From NCBI GenBank assembly GCA_018398805.1, contig JAGFBZ010000865.1:2914001-2978000 (forward strand): a DNA stretch of 64,000 nucleotides, written 5' to 3'. Each line of letters starts with the position of its first letter. Positions within the stretch are counted from its first letter, which is position 1. This document shows, piece by piece, positions 35,650-47,639 of this stretch. The position numbers and the translations under genes were made by a program. The DNA comes from Hirundichthys speculiger. Lineage: Eukaryota; Chordata; Actinopteri; Beloniformes; Exocoetidae. The notes beneath the pieces were generated by a model. That model made no database searches and was not told the origin of the DNA. It worked only from the letters and a program-made list of their open reading frames with translations.

Positions 35650-38600
35650 AATAATGTCTAGAAATAAATGTCTGAAATGGTGCAACATATCTGTGGTTTA
35701 TAAGGTAATAGGGGAAGCATTTACTTTGTTTCTCTCTCTCTGTAAGTGTGTCTGAGTTAAGATTTTATAAGCCTTTATAAGATGTCATGGAAATCACTGT
35801 GTGCCAGATAAACTTTTTATTTTTTAATGAATATTGTTATATATATGTAGATATGTTGTATATACGGTAAGCAGATTTGAATAATTTGCCTGTCAGACCA
35901 CCTCACTGTGTCTGAGTTTGAACCTACACTTCTTAATTCAGCCGCATTTTTGTGGAAATGGTTTTGAAGACAAAGTAATTGTAAGTGATGCGTTTCAAGT
36001 GGGCTAATTAATTCATGAAAACCCACAAACAACATTTAAAATGTCACTTCTTAGCCATCAGCCTGTCTTCGGATCTGTCCTCTTTTTTACAGCTCTGTTC
36101 TTGGTTGACTGATATGTCAGAGTTGAGGACACCGCGGAAAGAGGAGAATGAAAATACCACACAGGCACTGACACAGGGATCAATCCGATTGGAATGATTT
36201 AGCATTTTTTGCGTTTTGAATAAAAATGAGTGCGCTAGACGGTGGAGCAGTTTGATTAGTGGGATCCCTAAGTCCTTCGAAGGCCTTCAGGGCTCTTTCT
36301 GTCTTCCCTCACTGCCAGAAGAAAAGTCCTCATTCTCTCTTTTCAGAGGTCCCTTGGTACCCCGGCCTTTTTCCTCACTGTTGGTATTACAAAATCCCCA
36401 TTCAAAACAACTCTTGTCACCTGTCAGCTAAGCCAGGCTGGTTTTCTAGGTCTTTATCCCCAGCACATAAACTCAACACATCCACAGTGAATGACTCCCA
36501 GCCCCCACCCCCACTAATGCACATACCCCCGACATTCATACAGATACATTGACACATCTGCAAATCCTAACGGCACACACACGCCCACCCACTCACCCAT
36601 GCTCACATGCTTAAACCACATGTCTGAGAGCTGTTACTATAGCAGTTTAAAATTCATTACCCTGTTCACTTTAACTAGCGTCCACCTTGGAACTGGACCA
36701 CTTTCAGCTGCGCTTTTGCTCAACGCAGTGAGGCCAGGGACTTCACGTGCACCAAAGACGAGGGCCGATGGTCGAACATGCTGACCGCACATGACAAATT
36801 AACACAGAAAAGAAAAAAAAACCTTGAACTCATACAAGGAAATGAAAAAGAGAGAGAGAATCAGTGAAGTCAACAGCTCTGATGTAATTAATTTCTTAAA
36901 GCTCGGAGTCATTCTATTTAACCAAATATTTACATGTAATTTTGGTTGTTATGTGCTATTTTAGTTCAAACATTTATTTTCATGTTTTATGTTGTGGTAT
37001 AGCTCCAGAACACCTTCAAAATTTAAAGCTGAGCTATAATAAAACAAGTATTTTTATTAAAAATGAAACTAATTTGCATTTTCATAAATGCTTAAATAAA
37101 TAAAGTATTTTTCATTCATTCATTTTCATTTCATTTCATTTTCATCGGTATTTTGCTGAAGTTTGCAAGCTAACTGAAGCTAACCGCTAACTCAGTAGCA
37201 CAGTAAACCTCACGGTGTTTGAATATAGCTCGCTAAGGCTAACTGTTTATGAATTTATCCTCAAGTTAGCTGGATGCAGAAGACATAAGCATTAGAATCA
37301 CATAGACAATATTCCATATGATTAAAGAAAATGTTTAATCGGTTGGGCGTAAATTGAAGAAAATGACTGCGCTTTCACATAGTAGTGAGGCAGGCAGGGG
37401 GGATGGTTTTCCAAAAATGCATGTTAGGTGGACAAACTGCGGCTCCTGCTGATGTCCTGAATCCAACCTTCACCTCAGGGCTCCCTGCACGGCTGAGTAG
37501 AGCATTTCTGGGTCTGAGCCTGAGCCTGGTCATTCTGTCCATGACATGAAAACAATGAAATAAGGTGAAGAAATGAATAGCGTGGCATTGAAATAAACAT
37601 TACAATACTAAATTTTAAGGGGTCTCATGAGATGAATGTAAAACATAAACACATCAGATCAGCTAACAGCTATGATGCAGTTACTGTATAAGCCATTAAT
37701 GAAGCATTTAATACACATACTACTTCAAAACTGTCAATTGTATACCATTAGAATAGCAATTCCTCGTCATTCTGATGAAATATTTGGATATCAACAAGCA
37801 AATGTAACCATTTTGTTTTTCAGCGAGCGTGCGAGTCCTGTGTTTATGGTGATGTTGCATCCCAGTCTGGCATTAGAGCAGTGAACTGTTTCACTGCAGA
37901 GCAATAAAAGCTTGAGCAGCAGCTGTACAAACCTGAGCTTAAGGCCCAAGGTCCAGATTCACTCTGACAGGGGCTATAAGGGGCAAAAGGGTATTTGACT
38001 GAGTCAAAGCAGAGGGTGGTCATCCGGTGCAGTCACTTAACCACAGCCCAGCATGCCCTGAGCGGCTGTCGCTCATTAACCCACTGAGAGTAGCTCCGGA
38101 CACCGAGGACAGCCACCCACACAAGAGGGTCAAGGGGTCAATCGACCTCTCTCCGACCGTCAAATCAAGACAGAAGCAGCAACTTATCCCCCAGTACGAG
38201 GGTCAGTGATGCACTGTCAGCCACACTAACACAGAAGCACACACACATCCAACGACTCTGGAACACACACGGAAACAGATTGATTTATCAAAGGCGTTAA
38301 GGCCGTTTTAAACTAATCTACTTTAAAAGTACATAATCTGAAATGCTGTTTTCACAGAGACAAAACACTATGAAGACATTAGATCTGGCTAAACCTTTGC
38401 GACCTTTATTGGGTGTTTGTGTTGAAGTTATCCATTCTGTGTAAAACTGGGAACAGACTTAACTTGACAACAGTAAAACTATCTGAAAGGCAGCTTTTTT
38501 TCTTCCTGTGGAAGGTTTTTGTTTTATACATTTTTATGAAAGTTGTCTCATTCAAACTGTGTTTATTGTGGATCAAAAACAATCATATACTTTGTATGGT

Positions 38601-40680
38601 CTAAACAAGCAGAGCTGGATACTGTATAATAAAGGTTTCTTCTAGATACTCTGTCAAAGACCATGCTTCACCAAACATGGTGATTCACAGTCAATATCAT
38701 GGTGTGTTTCTGAAACAGACAATTCTGTGTGAAAAAGATTTAAAAAGCTAAAATGGTTCCGTAGCAAACATATTTGCAGGATACTTCAGGGTTTTTACAT
38801 TTCATTCATCTTTTCTCTTGTTCCTTTTGCTGCAATGATACCACACACAGCATCATTTAGTTTTCAGTTGAAAAAGATCTTGCACACTGGAAGTTTGTCC
38901 TGGACATTATTTTAATTTTTGACTGTTTTCCAATCAAAAATAGGTCGACTTAAAATGAAAGTAATTTACTTGCAAATGAGATTTCAATTCTAAATTAGTG
39001 GCAACATTTCAAGATTGTATTAAGATGGGCACTAAGATGAGGCTTGTTTATGAACACTGGTTTTATTAAATACTATCATATTATAATATTACATTATATT
39101 TTTATAGTTATAAAGGAGGATAAATGTATTATAGGCTCTCCTGTGTTGAATTAGATGAAGTCACCATTTTTTCTTTTTTTTTTAAACAAATGTCTAACTT
39201 AATTCAACAAGAACATGAAAGATCTTCTTTCAACAAAAAAAAAAGCCTCTTTACAACAAAACAACCACCATAAAACCATTTAATTACACCATTTAAATAC
39301 ATAGCAGTTAGATGACACAATAGAGACTTAATAACTTAAACTCAACAGGCCCTGTGACAAAGTCTTCCTCATTTCACACTCTAATTACAGATGGGATTAT
39401 TTTCGGATAAAACGGGCCCTCTAATCTAGGACTCAGGCCCGTGAAGGGGGTTCAGAATCCATCTGAAATGGCACTTAGATTTGGAGAGGTTGTTGTGTTT
39501 CTGGTCAGAAAGAAGAATAGATGAATGTAGTTCACACATTTGCATGAGAGGGACCATCATCTCGAGGGCCCTACAAGCATATTACTCCTCTGAGCCGATT
39601 CATTTATCTTGAGTGACCAGCAGTCAGAGCGAGAGGTCTCTGCAGCTATTTACTGTTTTGAAGGTAAAGGAGACTGGGATGTTATAGGAAAGAGAAGGCT
39701 TTTTGTTATTGTTTTCATTTGTGGGGGTTTCTACTTATTTCCGTGGTCAGAATTACACCTGGAATGCCCAAAGAATTAGTGAAAAAGAGAAAGAAAGTGG
39801 TTGGATAAAACCAAAATCTTCTTATGTTTATTCACTTACAAACGATACACTCATTGATCTTGTTAATGTTCATCTTACTCTCCAGTTTAACTCAATCCTG
39901 AAAAAGGACTATGAGCAAAGTTTACAAATGCCTGATTCATCCAATTAACAGAGCATAATCTGTGAAACAACGGCCTGCGGCGCTGTGTGTCAGGCCCAGC
40001 TTCACAGCTGCAGTGTCAGAGCCTTTTGGGAGTCCCTTAAATCTCACAACAAAAGCAAGAGCACTTTGTTGGACTATTACTGAAAATGTCATTATCCTAC
40101 ATATATGTAAAATGACTCCCATGAAACATGATGCTCTTTGCCAACATAGCTTAGTAAATTGGATGTAGATGGAATAGCATAAGTTAGCTAACCAGCTGTG
40201 TCTTTTTAGTATGACTGAATACAATGCTCCTCATTTTTTACTGAAGTAAAAATAGCATTAGTCCTGTTTAAAGACACTCAGCTTACTTCCTTATCATCAG
40301 ACTTGTCAGCTGCAAGCAGAGGCCAGTCAGGTTTATATGTTTGTATCATCACCAAAAGTAATCATTACACAATAAATAAGGATTTTGGTTTAAGTTCCCT
40401 CTTTTTTCAAAACATGTATTTGATTTTTAATTTTTTTTATATTAATGGTGCAGTTAGAATTAACAATTTGTCACTCACAGAGGGAAGAGCGGATTTGACT
40501 TATTTTTAAACATTGTTTAAAAATGGATTTTAACGTGACATGACAGCTGTAGCTCAGGTCGCAGCATTTCGTCTTCTGATTGCAGATCATTCGGAGGCTC
40601 AATTCTGGCTTCTTCATAAACTAAAACATACACAACACTGAAGCCAAACTGGGTTCTGATAACATGGCAGCGACTTACAT
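35650..40680. other. intergenic, no gene seen
   Basis: AT-rich with short ATTTC-type repeats near 37.12 kb. A block at 39.36-39.66 kb has balanced composition and several homeodomain-type words (TAATTACAG, GGGATTATTT). It could be regulatory; conservation would have to be tested. Confidence 0.4.
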
Positions 40681-40686
40681 AGTAAG

Positions 40687-40860
40687 GTGGGGGTGGTTGT
40701 GGCTCAGTGGGTAAAGTAAGTCAGCATCCAGCTGGTAGGTCAGTAGCTCAGTCCCCTGCACATGCCAAAGTGTCCTTAGGCAAGACACTGAATACCCACA
40801 TTGTCCCCCTAATGCTCACTGGCATGTGATTGTTAAAAAAAAAGAAAGAAAAGAAAAAAA
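40687..40860 (+). mobile_element. tRNA-derived SINE
   Basis: The head TGGCTCAGTGGGTAAAG is an A-box, and a degraded B-box precedes the conserved body CACATGCCAAAGTGTCCTTA and GGCAAGACACTGAATACCC. It ends in an A-rich tail with AAAG units. This body is shared by many teleost tRNA-derived SINEs. Confidence 0.8.
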
Positions 40861-43502
40861 CTGCAATGCATAGAGTGCATATACTGTATATGCTGAATAT
40901 GGGCATCACAACTTCCAACATATTCCAAACTGGGGAATTAATTCTTTAGAAATTACGATTAATTGATTGTTATTATACATGAACAGTCCGTACTGACTGG
41001 CAATATTTATGACTTTTACTCCTGTTAGAGTCAAACAGTAAAACCCAAACAGCCATTCAGGCTGAGTGACTCAACAACAGCTCTACTCTCATCTTTTCAC
41101 TCTACAATTCTTAATTTTCCTCTCTGCTTTCTCGTGAACTCCTTTTCTTTCTGCTGCTCTCCATCAGACCCAGAGCTCCCCAGTCCTGCCATGTCCATCC
41201 CCTCGTCCCCCACTAACTGCGTGTCTCCAGGTCTTCCTGATTGGTCATGGGGATTTCTCCTCCCTCTACCCAGCTTTGTGTGTGCGTGTGTGCGCGTGTA
41301 TGTGTGTGTTTGTTCCACCTTGGCTGTTCCTCCTGCCCTGACTGCAGGTGTGAAACATCAGCCGGTGATTCTATGTCCTTCTCTCTCTTTTTCTTTGAGC
41401 CACAGTGTGTCCCAGTCAGCCCCTTTAATGTTCATGGTAGCAGCACAGCAGTCAATAAAGGCACCAAAAAAGCAAAGGGGGAACACTTAAATGATCTTTT
41501 GAGCCCTGGAAAATGTGGTCTCTTGGCCTGCGCAGAGGACCTCAGTGTGCCTTCCAGCTTTCTGCACTTGAAGTCACACGACAGTATTAACATTGTGACT
41601 TATAATAATAAGTATGATGTTGTAGTACTATAAAAGGGTAAAATGTACATAGAGATAACATCAAAATATCCTGTTCAAATCTATAAGTTTTTACCAAAAT
41701 AAGAACAATGGTAAATGTTGAAAAAATATTAGAATGGATTGAATGGATTTGCATATTTGTCCTTGAATTCTTGCATATTTTGCTTGAATTGGGTGCTGTG
41801 TGTTCTGGACCCAAGACTTAAAGAATCATCCAAACTGTTATCAGCAACAAGTCAAAAACCCTGGTTTTGTGATGGTATGGGCTTGAATCAATGCTCTTGG
41901 AAAAATACATTTAAATTTGGTGATAAGAGCAGCTCCAAAAAACACATGGAGCTCTTAAACCAATATATGCTCCCTTTAAGATGATGTTTTGTCCAGAATC
42001 ATCTATTCAGTTTTTTTATAAGACAAAACAACTTTCAGCACACATTAAAAATGTACGGCTGAAGAGGAAGAGGGTTCAGGTACTGGACGGACCTGTCTGC
42101 AGTCCTGGCCTGTTTCCACGAGAGAATCTGTGAAACAGGATTCATTTCACAACAACATAGGAGAAAATTTGTCTCATAAAAGGTCAATCCCAGTTCACGT
42201 TTCTTATAACGAAAACAGAACAATTCAAAACAAAAATGGACATCCCTGCACTGCTGCAGGAGGACGAATGGGACAAATTAACATAAATGACACTTCCCTG
42301 CCTGGCAGTGATGTGAGAGGGAAGGTAGGAGCAGAGTGGCAAAAACTTTACTGTCTCAATATTTTTCAGTGTGTCGGATGCATGAAATGGTAAAATGGAT
42401 TTATACTAACAAATAAAAAGAAGTTAACTAGACAAACAATGAAAGACCTTGGCTTCATGTCTGCAAAAAAATAAAAGTAAACCAGAGTAACTGCTTGTGT
42501 GTGTGTGTGTGTTATTCACCCCAGCTAAACGTTGCACTTGCATATCACATCTAAATGACACTGAAATCTTGAAGCCAGAAGAATCTAATAGTCTCATGCA
42601 GCTGAGTTCAAACCTTAATATCAGTGGTTTTAACCCTGCCTGACATTCATAATCTCCATTATCTGTGATCTGAAGAGTAAAAAGATGCTTGTCACAGTTT
42701 CAGATAAGATCAGCGACTGTATTAGTGTATGAGTGGTGTGTAACGGTTGTGTCTATGTGTGTGCTGGGGAGGGGTTGGCAGGGTTTAACTGTCTGACACC
42801 TGCAGCTCTTCATATTCAAAATGCAAATCCAAGCTCCCCCCACCCGCACCGTGACCCCTCCCTCGGTCTCTAAAGTCCAAGGTTACGAGCAACGACTTCT
42901 GCAAATCTATATTAAATTTAGATATTAGTGCAAAAAGACGACTGAGCTCATGAGACACAGCAATATCTTTTGGTCTACAAATCATTCAAGGGCAAATTTG
43001 TGTCCATTTCTATTTCAGGTTTATTCTTTGACCAACAAACTGTTGAGTCACATTTTAGATTATAGTTTTACATACAGCTGTATGGGGTAGTTGGGGGGGG
43101 GGTACCTTAGTTATATAGCAACATCTATGATACAAAAATCCCTGAGTCTGTATAATCTTGAAGAAGATGAGTGATGGAAGTATCATTTAATTTAAAAGAA
43201 AAGGTTCTTCTTTCTAACTGAGAGCTAAATAAGTGTACAGAATAAAGCAGGCTGTAACAACTTGGGGGAAAAAAGAACTTAGCTCCAAGGAGAAAGATGC
43301 TAAATGGGAAGCAGACTGACTCAAGAGATGGATAAAATATGTGCTTGAAACTGCATAAAGCACTTTTGCCTGGTTAAAAACAGGTGAAAGCTCTGAAGTT
43401 CTGTAGTGAACACGATACTTAATTCCTGACCAGTTCTACCATTACATTACCCTGCAGCTGGACCAGACCCCTGACCTGTTGGGAGGGAGCTCCTTGTGAG
43501 TT

Positions 43503-43536
<34 letters not shown>

Positions 43537-44520
43537 CCAGTAGGGAACACATAAAGTGGTGAATTAATTCTATTGTTGTGTGGGAAGTTAGAGAAGAAAC
43601 AATTGCTTTGTTTGTTGAGTATCACATTTGCTGGACAAGGCAGTGATGCTCTTGCACAGAACAAGCCAGCTCTCTAGCGCCACCCACTGAATCATAAAGA
43701 CAGCACAACTACAAAGCAACAGGTGGATTGAAAGCTGAGCCAGAGTCCTGACAAGCAGTAAACGCAGTTCACTGTGATCTGTAACTGGGAGAAACCAGCA
43801 CATGCAACCGAACTGTGATGACAGATTTTATGGGTCTTTCCATCCCATTAATATAGTACCAACTAATCTAGTTTTATTTCCTCAATCAGAAAATAAAGCT
43901 TCCGTTTTAATGTTCAAATTTGTGAGATATGTTATCTTTAAGCATGTTTTTTTTTGTGTGTGCATTACAGTTAGGCTACTGAAGGTTTCATTGATACAGA
44001 TAAATAAACTTATCTCGGAAGTTTTATCAGCAATGATACTTTGTGAGCTTGGCTATGACAGGTCATGGAGCGCCCCCAAGTGGTCAAAGAGTGGCTACTT
44101 TGGTCCCAGAAGAAGTCCTTTCATTCAGCCCATGTGATGTTCTTATTTAAGTAGCTACAATCTAGAAAGTCTTACAGGATGCACCAAGTATTTTAAAACT
44201 GATTTAAACCACAACTTTAACATGAATTATGTTCAAGACGTGGTGCTGTGTTTATGCGCTTTTTAATGCGCTTCTAGAGCAACACAGTTTGAAAATGCAT
44301 ATTGGAAAGTGTCCACATTTAAAAACATGTGATTGTAGGTAGGACGTTATGTCCAGCGTCCTTTCAGTGGAACAAAACGAAGCCAAGTTGGCTCCTTGAC
44401 CATGTTTGAATCCGTTTGAAAATGCCATGTCAAGATTTCCGTTATGAAAATTTCACAACAAATTGCTGATCCGAGTGGCATAGTTTCTCACTTTCTAAAT
44501 GTATGAATAGATCTGAGCTT
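40861..44520. other. intergenic, no gene seen
   Basis: Mostly AT-rich. It holds a pyrimidine-rich stretch with CA/TG runs at 41.1-41.4 kb, a short GT run at 42.49 kb and a T33 homopolymer (43504-43536). Short words such as GAGCGCCCCCAAGTGGTCAAA near 44.07 kb hint at another old repeat. Confidence 0.4.
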
Positions 44521-44522
44521 TA

Positions 44523-44580
44523 TCATATAGATAGATAGATAGATGTACTTTATTCATACCCCAAGGGGAAATTCAAAATG
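44523..44580 (-). mobile_element. LINE 3' end with (ATCT)n tail
   Basis: On the minus strand the text is AATTTCCCCTTGGGGTATGA then ATAAAGTACATCTATCTATC. This is the 3' terminus of an L2-like LINE, and the tetranucleotide run is its tail. Three other copies of this terminus occur in the window with different tails. Confidence 0.7.
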
Positions 44581-45037
44581 TCATCAGATCATCAAAACAT
44601 ACATAATAATAATTTAAACAAAATGAAAAAAAAAAATAGATAGATTAAAAAATAGATAGAGGAGATGAAGAACATCATTATTTTTCTTCTCAGAATCAAA
44701 TGCTTATGCTGTTGAATGAATGCATCAAATCTGATTGCCTTTTGTGTTACAATTTCATTACTCTCTTCAGTTTAGTTTCTGTAATCTCATTTGGCCTGCT
44801 GTCAATGAAAGCACCGTCCAATAGCAGGGCTTCTCTGTGATGGAGATCGTACCCATTCGTATTTAACAATAATTAAATCACACACAACGTGTCCTTTAAA
44901 CGTCCCCACCTTGGCCCATCTTGACACCAGGAATATGGCGCACTTGAACTTCAACCTCGGAAATTTATTCAGCCTCGTTTAACTGTTCGACAAAAAGCAA
45001 ATCCGTCACTCAAAATTCTCGCGATAAATGCCCCTCA

Positions 45038-45044
45038 TATATAA
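45038..45044 (+). promoter_or_regulatory. TATA box of slc25a4
   Basis: TATATAA followed by G lies about 120 bp before the ATG. A CRE-like half-site GACGTCA (45046-45052) follows directly. Vertebrate ANT1 promoters also use a TATA box. Start site expected near 45070. Confidence 0.65.
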
Positions 45045-45161
45045 GACGTCATGGGGGGTGCCTCGTCCACTTGGAGGGGCGTAGGGTTTCCTTAAGGATC
45101 TTGGTCAAGTTTGGGAAAGGCGAGGCTCTGAACTCTGCGCTAGACACATCCACATCCAACC

Positions 45162-46898
45162 ATGTCGGACGCGGTGGTTAGTTTCATGAAGGACTTTTGG
45201 CCGGTGGCATTGCCGCTGCCATCTCCAAAACAGCTGTCGCCCCCATTGAGAGGGTCAAACTGCTGCTGCAGGTAAAGTAACTGAACCAGCTGTTGCGCGT
45301 GGCGCGGTCCCTATTTCGCTGCTTTGTGTGTAAAGTGTGTATAATTAGTGGATCATAGATATAACAAACACTGAATGTTCAGTCAGAGACTGATTTAAAA
45401 GGAAGAACATGAAGCTATACTCTGAGGGGGTTCACGCAGTCTTGTGCGTAATGCCAGTTGGCACGTGAGGGACCGGTGTGGAGATAGTTTTACGCACAGA
45501 TTTGTGCTATTGTGGCGGGCCTCCAGATCTGTACAGCAGCCACAATACTTATTAACTCTGCTTACTTTGTTTATCAGGTTGATTATTATTCCAATATTTA
45601 AGACGGCTGAAGAAATATTTAGTGAAAGTGAATTGCTAAATTTAACTTAAGCATGTAATCTAATACACAGTGGAGTCTCAAGTGACACGAGTGTGCCTTC
45701 AGACTGCCGGCTTTACAACTGCATAATGCATGTCTGAAGAATATCTAACGGCTTTATGTCAGTGAAACAGCCTATATATTATTATTCAAATACAAGAAAA
45801 TTAACAGCAAAGAAACAAAGATGTTCATATCTTGTCTGTATAAACATTTACTTCATGACGCAACACATTTTGCACCTATACATCTCCTTTTATGTATTTT
45901 TCCCTGCTCTTCAGGTCCAGCATGCCAGCAAACAGATCACCGCTGAGATGCAGTACAAGGGAATCATGGACTGTGTGGTCAGAATCCCGAAGGAACAGGG
46001 CTTCATTTCCTTCTGGAGAGGTAACCTGGCCAACGTCATCCGATACTTCCCCACCCAAGCCCTTAACTTCGCCTTCAAAGACAAGTACAAGAAGATCTTC
46101 CTCGGCGGTGTGGATCAGAAGACACAGTTCTGGCGTTACTTCGCTGGTAACCTGGCATCTGGCGGCGCCGCTGGTGCGACCTCGCTCTGCTTCGTCTATC
46201 CCCTCGACTTCGCCAGAACGAGATTGGCTGCTGACATTGGCAAGGGCGCAGCGGAGAGAGAGTTCACCGGGCTCGGACACTGCATCGCCAAGATCTTCAA
46301 AACCGATGGCCTCAAGGGTCTCTACCTCGGATTCAACGTGTCAGTGCAGGGTATCATCATCTACAGAGCGGCATACTTCGGATGCTTCGACACAGCTAAA
46401 GGTGCGTACACTTGCTCGACCAGGCATTTAAGCCAGTGTTAACACGACATATATTCATTTTACCATCACTTAACATCTGTGTCATGCAGGTATGCTGCCA
46501 GATCCCAAGAACACGCACATCATCGTCAGCTGGATGATCGCACAGACTGTCACTGCTGTAGCAGGTCTCATCTCTTACCCCTTCGACACCGTCAGACGTC
46601 GTATGATGATGCAGTCAGGACGCAAAGGAGGTGAGGTTTTTATGTTGTGACTTATTGGATTCGTTTGACACTATTACGCACTTTACGCATGCGCGTCTGG
46701 GCATTACGCGTCACTCTTGATGTTTCTGTTTTTAAAGCCGACATCATGTACAAGGGCACAATCGACTGCTGGAAGAAGATCCTCAAAGACGAGGGATCAA
46801 AAGCCTTCTTCAAGGGTGCCTGGTCCAACGTGATCAGAGGCATGGGTGGTGCCTTTGTGTTGGTGCTGTATGACGAGATCAAGAAGATCACATACTAA
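45162..46898 (+). CDS. slc25a4: ADP/ATP translocase 1, with a one-base deletion in exon 1 as sequenced
   Basis: Four exons: 45162-45271, 45915-46401, 46490-46630 and 46738-46898, all with GT/AG borders. The product is the mitochondrial inner-membrane ADP/ATP carrier of about 299 residues. It has three repeats bearing PIERVK, PLDFAR and PFDTVR plus the nucleotide-carrier signature RRRMMM. The assignment to slc25a4 over its paralogues rests on position between helt and cfap97. Exon 2 is 487 nt as in human, but exon 1 is 110 nt where 111 (37 codons) is needed. After [12 protein letters not shown] the sequence reads TTTTGGCC, and one more T would restore Leu-Ala-Gly-Gly. As written, translation shifts at codon 13, stays open through exon 2 and stops in exon 3 after about 214 codons. 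No alternative ATG rescues the frame, because a TAG precedes at 45179. An assembly error in a T run is the likeliest reason. Confidence 0.95.
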
Positions 46899-47264
46899 AC
46901 TTAAATCCTCAGTCCCCGAGGAAGCCCTACACTTTGTTTAAGTCTTATTTATTGCAAAACTGTGATAACAACTTGTTGAAATACAATGTGGGCATGAAGG
47001 CCACCGCTCCTGTGCAACAGCCCAGGAAAGGTGGAGGGGTGTACTAGACCTGGCTTAGCGTCCCTCATCAGAAATGTGTACACATCCCTTCTACAATTTG
47101 CAAAAAGGCAGTCAGTGAATATGACAGCCGGTGGAGATGACGAGATGATGCAGACGATGATACAGGTCATATGCTCCTTGAGTTTGTGAAGCTGCTGCAT
47201 TGGCCCATATGTTATGTTGTGACCACTGATCCTTGTATCCCACCTCATATATTATTTTATTAAG

Positions 47265-47270
47265 AATAAA
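47265..47270 (+). terminator. slc25a4 polyadenylation signal
   Basis: AATAAA about 370 nt after the stop codon, inside AAGAATAAAGG; first canonical signal on this strand. Confidence 0.75.
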
Positions 47271-47588
47271 GGTTTATTAGTCTAATAACAGAGTGTCTCT
47301 AATCATTGCAACCTAATCATCCATCACAACCATGATCATTCTTGTAGTTTCACAGGACGGTATTACTGATTTGCAATCTTTGTAAAACCACAAGAGTTAC
47401 AAGCAACATAGCTCATGGCAGTTTCTAACTAAAGCCTGCAGTTTGTAAAGAGAATGTTTTTGTCATGAAAAAGAAAGCACAACCTCTTCAAATTTCAAGG
47501 TTTTATTTGTCAGGAGAATATGATTTTTTTTTTTTTTTTTTTTTAAGTGATTTTGTCTTTGGCATCTCTTCAAATGAAATACATACAA

Positions 47589-47624
47589 CCTCAGATGCAG
47601 AGGAATATTCTTCTGCATCTGAGG
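47589..47624. repeat. near-perfect hairpin in the slc25a4/cfap97 interval
   Basis: CCTCAGATGCAGA (47589-47601) is complementary to TCTGCATCTGAGG (47612-47624) across a 10-nt loop that itself contains GAATATTC. Outside the stem, CATA and TATG can extend the pairing past a small bulge. It is about 300 bp beyond the slc25a4 polyA signal and could lie in the cfap97 3' UTR. Function unknown. Confidence 0.8.
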
Positions 47625-47639
47625 TATGTTATATTAACA

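Noticed and set aside
41134..41633. Two overlapping plus-strand frames of 118-130 codons
   Set aside because: Composition follows pyrimidine-rich and TG-rich DNA (runs of VCVCVC); no domain or splice context.
45876..46280. 134-codon minus-strand frame opposite slc25a4 exon 2
   Set aside because: Antisense shadow of a GC-rich conserved exon; no similarity of its own.
45892..46431. 179-codon plus-strand frame in slc25a4 exon 2
   Set aside because: It is the +1 shadow of the ADP/ATP carrier exon. It matters only because the exon 1 deletion would push translation into it.
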